A DNA stretch of 9,757 nucleotides, from NCBI GenBank assembly GCA_033722675.1, contig JAWVYO010000089.1, positions 1 through 9,757 of the forward strand, in the 5' to 3' direction. The notes beneath the pieces are model-generated. The model was not told the origin of the DNA. It searched no databases and saw only the letters and a program-made list of their open reading frames with translations. This DNA comes from DATHYU01 sp033722675. Lineage in GTDB: Bacteria; Actinomycetota; Acidimicrobiia; Spongiisociales; UBA11373. Below, in pieces: positions 5,922 to 9,757 of this stretch; position 1 is the stretch's first letter; each line of letters opens with the position of its first letter. The position numbers were made by a program, and so were the translations under genes.

Positions 5922-6014
5922 GTGGCAACCCGCACCGTCCGGCATCCGTTCCTGTTCGTCCTTTCCACCCTGGCACTCCTCATCGGAGTCCTCGCGATGC
6001 CCCAGGCATCGGCC
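5922..6014 (+). other. Sec-type signal peptide of the secreted repeat protein
   Basis: The first 31 residues have a basic n-region (R4, R7, H8), a hydrophobic core FLFVLSTLALLIGVLA (10-25) and a classic A-S-A cleavage site at 29-31, with the mature protein starting EESASF. No twin-arginine motif and no lipobox cysteine are present, so ordinary Sec export and signal peptidase I cleavage are expected. Confidence 0.85.
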
Positions 6015-9000
6015 GAGGAATCCGCGAGCTTCATGTACGGCCGCGCCCATGCCGGTCTCATCGGTGAGGGTTTCGAGCCCGGGATCGACGTCACGATCAC
6101 CGTCAGCGACGGTCGAGAGTTCGTCACGACTGCCGGCCCGGATTCGTCGAATCCCAGCCAAGTCGCCTGGGAGTTCGATCAACCGGTCGCTCCCGGTGAG
6201 ACGATCACCGTCAGCAGCGAGCCGGCGGGTGGGGCCGTGACCAAGACGTTGCTGGTCGAAGAGGTGGCCATCACCACGATCAGGCATCGAGAGGATGTGG
6301 TGGAGGGCATCGCGCCTGCAGGCGCCACCCTCAACGTGGGGCCCGACGGCGAGGTCGTCACCACGGTCGCGAGTGACGGAACCTTCGTAGCCGACCTCGG
6401 TGCCGCGGGGTTCGACATCCAACCGGGCGCCGATGGGTACGCCGTGTACGCGGGTCTCGACGACGCGGATGGAGACACGAGTCGCTACGACGCGACGGCC
6501 CCCGAAATCATCGTCGATCCGGTCACCGACGAACTGTGGCTCAACGGCTTCGAGCACCACCTCGGCATCGAGCTGCTGTTGGGCGGCGATGGCACTCCCG
6601 GTACCGCTGCTCGTTCGCTCGTGGTCGAGCACGACGGGTCCGGCGACGCGCACCTCGACCTCCACGGCGATTTCGACATCACCCCGGGTCTCGACATCTA
6701 CGCGTGGAGTCCCACCACGATCCCGCTGGTCCGCCACCACGTCGTGACGAACCTCACCCTCGATCCGTGGAACGACCGGATCCTGTCCGGCACGGCCGAT
6801 CCCGGCAGCGAGGTCTGCATCGACGTGTTCGGTGTCGGCGAGACCTGCGTGATCGCCGACGGTGGCACCTGGTCGTACGACCCCGGTGTCGAAGGCGCCG
6901 CTGCCGTGGCCCAGTACGACGACGACGACGACTCGACCCAGCTTCGGAGCGCGGGGGCCCCGTGGTTCCTCGCCGACCAGGTGTGGGACGACCTCTGGGG
7001 GCACGGCTTCGCCCCGAATGCGTCGGTCGACGTCTCCGTCGACGGGACGTTGTTCGGTTCGTTCCCGACCGACCGCGGCGGCTACTTCGCCGTCGATCCC
7101 GGATCGATCCCCCTGGACATCGGTTCGGTCGTCGAGGTCACCGACGGCGCGGCCACGAAGACGCTGACACTGAGCAACCTCCTCGTCACCGATGTGGACG
7201 TCGCCACTGACACCGTGTCCGGAACGGGCACGCCCGGCGCCGAGATCTGGATCGGGGATCCCTTCGATCCCGACTACGCAGCGAGCCGCACCGTCACGGT
7301 GCAGTCCGACGGCACCTGGTTCGCCGACTTCACCGTGCCCGGCGACGGCGGCGCCACGTGGGACTTCCAACCCGGAGACGAAGGCTTCACGCACCAGTCC
7401 GATGCCGACGGCGACGTCACCCATGTCCGGTGGCGGGCCTCGGTACCCCCGTGGGTGACAGCCGACCCCGGCACCGACGCCGTCTGGGGCGGTGGCGGAT
7501 GGCAGGGCGGCGTGCCGATCACCGTCACGATCGACGACCCCGGGACGGCGGTCTCCCCGGACTTCAGCGGAACGACCGAGCTCGGGACGTACCCCGACAA
7601 CCCGGACGAGTTCTATCTGGAACCGGGCTTCGACATCCAGCCCGGCTTCACGGTCGAAGCGACCGACGGAGTCGCCACCAAGATCCTGTTCGTGACGTCG
7701 CTGCAGATCACGGACATCGACTTCGACAACGACCTGGTGTCCGGCACCGCAGACGACGGTCTCCAGGTGTGGATCGACGGCGGCAACGACGAGGAGATCG
7801 ACTGGGCGTTCCGGGTCGTCGACGTGGTCGGTGGCTCGTTCACCGCCGACTTCGGGAACCCGGGTCCCATGGAACACGAGCAGGACACGGTCGATCTCGT
7901 CCCCGGATCGCGGGGCACGGCGCAGCAGTACGACGACGACGGCGACTACACGCACGCGTTCTGGCACACCGAGGTGCCGGAGACGCCGTGGATGACGGTC
8001 GATCCCGACTCCGACTCGGTGTGGGGCGGCGGTTCATGGGAGATCGGTGTGCCGATCACCGTGACGATCGACGATCCTGCGACTGCGGACGCTCCGGACT
8101 TCACCGGGACCACCGAGATGCTGCCCACCGAGTGGGATCCCGGATACCACGAGTTCTGGCTGGACACCGGGTTCGACATCCTGTCCGGGTTCACGGTGGA
8201 GGCGACCGACGGCGTCACGACGAAGTCCCTTCTCGTGGCCGACATCCATGACATCGTGCTCGACCCGACCACGGCCATCGTGACCGGGTACGCCGTTCCG
8301 GGCACCTGGGTGAACGTCAACCTCGGCAACGATGCCGAGTGGGCGTGGCGTGACGTGCCCACCGATGCGACCGGCTTCTTCTCGGCCGACCTCGGGACGC
8401 CGGTCGCCGAAGGGGAGTCGGGCGACGGCGTGATGACCGTGCCGCTGCCGGAGGGAACCGGCGGAGCGGTCCAGCAGACCGACGACGACGGCGACGGCAC
8501 CCACGTCGGGCTCTGCCACGGCTGCGGCGGGGGCGACGAGGAGTTCTACGGTTTCGCCGTCTTCCCCGAGGACGATTTCCTGCAGGTCGAGGGGTGGTGG
8601 GAGGCCGGCCGGGATCTCACCATCACGATCGCTACCGATGAGGCGTTCACCGACGTCCTCCTGTCGGAGACGGTGTTCAACGAGCACGGTCATCTCCACT
8701 TCGCGCCGGAGTTCGACATCCAGCGCGGCATGTGGATCGCCGTGGACGACGGACTCGTGCGACGTGAGCACCGGGTCCAGAACCTGTACGTCGACGGGCA
8801 CGACGAGATCGGCGACACGGTGTACGGCCGCGCCGACGTCGGAACCGTGGTCATCGTCCAGGCACACTTCGACGGTGGGATCGAGTCCGTCCGACACGTC
8901 TACGCCGGCGCCGACGCCGACGACGGAGTCCTCGACGGTCTCGGCCCATGGCTCGCCGACTTCTCGGTCGAGGGCACCGAGCCCGACGTCTACGAGGGTC

Positions 9001-9757
9001 CCCAGATCGTCTTCGACATCGGAGCGCCAGGATCAGGCGTGACGTCCGAGCAGCGGCAGGGCGGCGGCGAGACCGACGTTTCGTTCGGGTTCCCGCTGCC
9101 GTTCTTCCAGGTCGATCCCGAGGCGGACTTCGTGTGGGGCCAGGAGTGGCCCGAGGGCGCGACGGTGACCATCTCGGTGTATCAGGACGAGACGCTCGGG
9201 ACCCTGCTCCATGAGCAGACGGCACCGGTCGAGCGCTGGGGTGACAACTCCTGGGACGTCGGCTTCGACGCCGAGCTCGGCTTCGACGTCCAGGCCGGTC
9301 AGTTCGTGACCGTCACCGACGGCGACGTCGTGAAGACCCTTGCCGTCTCGGCCCTGTCCGGTGTGACCTTCGATCCCGACACCGGCGTGGTGTCGGGCTC
9401 CACCGATCCCTACGCGTGGGTGGAGGTCAATGTCGGCAACGACTTCGAGTGGGCGTGGAGGAATCTCCACGTCGACGACACCGGATCCTTCTCCGTCGAT
9501 TTCTCGGCGCCGCCGGGTCCCGACCAGGACGGGGACGGTGTCATCACCACTCCTGTCGCCGAGGGGACGGGCGGAGACGTCCGGATCCCCGACGAGGATC
9601 GGGACGCCACGGCCGCCGGGTTCTGCCACGGCTGCGGTGATGGTCACGAGGGACCGCGCATTCGTGCGTCGCTGACGGACGACTGGATCTCCCTGGAGGA
9701 GTGGTCCGACGACCTCAGCGTCACGGTCGAGATCCCCGGGCTGTTCGGCCCGGAGTC
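5922..9757 (+). CDS. giant secreted, acidic multi-module repeat protein (3' end outside window)
   Basis: Frame-by-frame reading from GTG 5922 gives 1278 complete codons without a stop, running off the window. Residues 1-31 are a signal peptide; the rest is seven complete divergent modules (from residues 32, 192, 345, 507, 685, 876 and 1059) and the start of an eighth (1245). A typical module has half A, of the form PW...D.VWG..W..G..ITVTIDDP...FDI.PGF.V..TDG..TK.L.V, and half B, of the form D.VSGTA.PG..V.V...W......G.F.ADF, and usually ends in an Asp-rich DDDGDxTH loop. Both halves look like beta-sandwich domains; half B resembles bacterial Ig-like (Big) domains. I recall similar FDIQPG/TTKTH repeat proteins in Chloroflexi and Actinobacteria, but I cannot check this here. 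The protein is strongly acidic, with six Cys and five Lys. A structural, adhesive or surface-layer role is inference. No catalytic domain or anchor lies within the window. Confidence 0.93.
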   Translation, partial: MATRTVRHPFLFVLSTLALLIGVLAMPQASAEESASFMYGRAHAGLIGEGFEPGIDVTITVSDGREFVTTAGPDSSNPSQVAWEFDQPVAPGETITVSSEPAGGAVTKTLLVEEVAITTIRHREDVVEGIAPAGATLNVGPDGEVVTTVASDGTFVADLGAAGFDIQPGADGYAVYAGLDDADGDTSRYDATAPEIIVDPVTDELWLNGFEHHLGIELLLGGDGTPGTAARSLVVEHDGSGDAHLDLHGDFDITPGLDIYAWSPTTIPLVRHHVVTNLTLDPWNDRILSGTADPGSEVCIDVFGVGETCVIADGGTWSYDPGVEGAAAVAQYDDDDDSTQLRSAGAPWFLADQVWDDLWGHGFAPNASVDVSVDGTLFGSFPTDRGGYFAVDPGSIPLDIGSVVEVTDGAATKTLTLSNLLVTDVDVATDTVSGTGTPGAEIWIGDPFDPDYAASRTVTVQSDGTWFADFTVPGDGGATWDFQPGDEGFTHQSDADGDVTHVRWRASVPPWVTADPGTDAVWGGGGWQGGVPITVTIDDPGTAVSPDFSGTTELGTYPDNPDEFYLEPGFDIQPGFTVEATDGVATKILFVTSLQITDIDFDNDLVSGTADDGLQVWIDGGNDEEIDWAFRVVDVVGGSFTADFGNPGPMEHEQDTVDLVPGSRGTAQQYDDDGDYTHAFWHTEVPETPWMTVDPDSDSVWGGGSWEIGVPITVTIDDPATADAPDFTGTTEMLPTEWDPGYHEFWLDTGFDILSGFTVEATDGVTTKSLLVADIHDIVLDPTTAIVTGYAVPGTWVNVNLGNDAEWAWRDVPTDATGFFSADLGTPVAEGESGDGVMTVPLPEGTGGAVQQTDDDGDGTHVGLCHGCGGGDEEFYGFAVFPEDDFLQVEGWWEAGRDLTITIATDEAFTDVLLSETVFNEHGHLHFAPEFDIQRGMWIAVDDGLVRREHRVQNLYVDGHDEIGDTVYGRADVGTVVIVQAHFDGGIESVRHVYAGADADDGVLDGLGPWLADFSVEGTEPDVYEGPQIVFDIGAPGSGVTSEQRQGGGETDVSFGFPLPFFQVDPEADFVWGQEWPEGATVTISVYQDETLGTLLHEQTAPVERWGDNSWDVGFDAELGFDVQAGQFVTVTDGDVVKTLAVSALSGVTFDPDTGVVSGSTDPYAWVEVNVGNDFEWAWRNLHVDDTGSFSVDFSAPPGPDQDGDGVITTPVAEGTGGDVRIPDEDRDATAAGFCHGCGDGHEGPRIRASLTDDWISLEEWSDDLSVTVEIPGLFGPE
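6015..6494 (+). repeat. secreted protein module 1 (160 residues)
   Basis: This is the most divergent complete module. It keeps a VTITVSDG strand, the AVTKTLLV lysine motif (Lys108), a VVEGIAPAG counterpart of VSGTAxPG, and GFDIQPGADG near the end. It closes with the Asp-rich loop LDDADGDTSRY (6456-6488). It lacks the PW...VWG opening of later modules. Confidence 0.7.
6495..6953 (+). repeat. secreted protein module 2 (153 residues), with a unique Cys pair
   Basis: It carries IVDPVTDELWLNGFE in place of the VWG opening, GDFDITPGLDIYAW, then LVRHHVV where other modules have TKxL, so Arg replaces Lys. Half B starts LSGTADPGSEV and holds two cysteines ten residues apart (Cys299, Cys309), which could form a disulfide. 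The closing loop QYDDDDDSTQ is encoded partly by five consecutive GAC codons (6918-6932). Confidence 0.75.
6954..7439 (+). repeat. secreted protein module 3 (162 residues)
   Basis: It opens APWFLADQVWDDLWGHGF, continues with VTDGAATKTLTLSNL (Lys413), then DTVSGTGTPGAEIWI. GTWFADFTVPG and WDFQPGDEGFTHQSDADGDVTH (7362-7424) show the half-B end and Asp-rich loop in clear form. Confidence 0.8.
7440..7973 (+). repeat. secreted protein module 4 (178 residues), closest to the consensus
   Basis: It contains VWGGGGWQGGVPITVTIDDP, GFDIQPGFTVEATDGVATK (Lys587), LVSGTADDGLQVWI, GGSFTADFGNPG and QQYDDDGDYTH. I count 26 Asp and 9 Glu against 1 Lys and 2 Arg in its 178 residues. Its half A is highly similar to that of module 5, and the DNA differs largely at third codon positions. 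Confidence 0.85.
7974..8546 (+). repeat. secreted protein module 5 (191 residues), first CHGCG module
   Basis: Half A repeats module 4 (VWGGGSWEIGVPITVTIDDP, VEATDGVTTKSLLV with Lys768). Half B is of a different subtype: VNVNLGNDAEWAWR, then an extended segment, QQTDDDGDGTH, and the terminal CHGCG (8514-8528; Cys865, Cys868). The same half-B subtype recurs in module 7 without indels between GND and CHGCG. Confidence 0.85.
8547..9095 (+). repeat. secreted protein module 6 (183 residues), degenerate loop
   Basis: It opens FPEDDFLQVEGWWEAGRDLT, has EFDIQRGMWIAVDDGLVRRE (Arg instead of Lys) and a poorly conserved half B (DTVYGRADVGTVVIV). The Asp-rich loop is missing; GVTSEQRQGGGETDV stands in its place. 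Its opening resembles that of module 8 (DDWISLEEW). Confidence 0.75.
9096..9653 (+). repeat. secreted protein module 7 (186 residues), second CHGCG module
   Basis: It opens FFQVDPEADFVWGQEWPEGA, has FVTVTDGDVVKTLAV (Lys1138) and GVVSGSTDPYAWVEV, then VNVGNDFEWAWR and CHGCG (9624-9638; Cys1235, Cys1238). The GND and CHGCG motifs each lie exactly 1110 bp after their counterparts in module 5. The calcium-like loop is changed to DEDRDAT. Confidence 0.85.
9654..9757 (+). repeat. secreted protein module 8 (start only)
   Basis: Only 34 residues are present. SLTDDWISLEEWSDDLSVTV resembles the opening of module 6 rather than those of modules 3-5 and 7, suggesting a continuing alternation of two module types beyond the window. 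Confidence 0.55.

Noticed and set aside
5755..5976. N-terminal extension of the P450 up to 5976
   Set aside because: The extension overlaps the start of the divergent secreted-protein gene, has unusual Arg/Pro/Cys-rich composition, and ATG 5754 has its own Shine-Dalgarno.
6918..6932. Five tandem GAC codons as a slippage-prone microsatellite
   Set aside because: They fit the Asp-rich loop present at the end of most modules, and the frame is intact on both sides. Phase variation is unlikely because whole-codon changes would not shift the frame.
5745..7967. 740-codon open frame on the minus strand opposite the secreted protein
   Set aside because: It has Arg/Val/Asp-rich low-complexity composition, no domain motif and no convincing start. 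The plus-strand frame has a signal peptide, Shine-Dalgarno and conserved repeats, so this is an antisense shadow of GC-rich coding sequence.
5922..9757. Repeated modules as a CRISPR array or mobile-element repeat
   Set aside because: The similarity is at protein level with third-codon-position divergence and variable unit length; there are no identical short DNA repeats with spacers.

Overview
The window is GC-rich, with C or G at most codon third positions, several GTG starts and tightly packed genes. It also carries a DUF664-type DinB protein of the kind associated with mycothiol, a lone class I cytochrome P450, and a phosphoribosyltransferase/erythromycin-esterase pair. Together these suggest a free-living actinobacterium, possibly from the Acidimicrobiia; that placement is inference, because no taxonomic marker gene is present. 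I see no tRNA, rRNA, CRISPR array, transposase or integrase.

Left end (1-1226, + strand): the C-terminal part of an unidentified Thr/Gly-rich, probably exported protein (1-474), a 230-bp gap, then a DinB-superfamily protein (705-1226). Its stop codon directly abuts the stop codon of a convergent SnoaL-like gene.

Middle (1227-5754, all - strand): reading in the direction of transcription, a cytochrome P450 (5754-4534) is followed after 78 bp by a compact three-gene operon. This operon encodes a Trp-rich two-helix membrane protein, a predicted phosphoribosyltransferase and an erythromycin-esterase-family hydrolase, and both junctions are 4-bp ATGA overlaps. A second DinB/DUF664 gene follows 38 bp later with its own strong ribosome binding site. 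A GC hairpin with the stop codon in its loop ends that gene, and a SnoaL-like NTF2-fold protein comes last, preceded by a triple direct repeat. The region looks like a stress, detoxification and small-molecule modification cluster, but no pathway is demonstrated.

Right end (5922-9757, + strand, divergent from the P450): a very large secreted protein begins at a GTG behind a near-perfect Shine-Dalgarno and runs for 1278 uninterrupted codons off the end of the window. After a signal peptide it consists of seven complete divergent modules of about 153-191 residues, plus the start of an eighth. Each module appears to be two beta-sandwich-like halves followed, in most modules, by an Asp-rich loop. 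The protein is very acidic and has only five lysines, all at the same place in the module. It also shows a two-module, 1110-bp higher-order repeat marked by CHGCG motifs. This protein is the most unusual content of the window.
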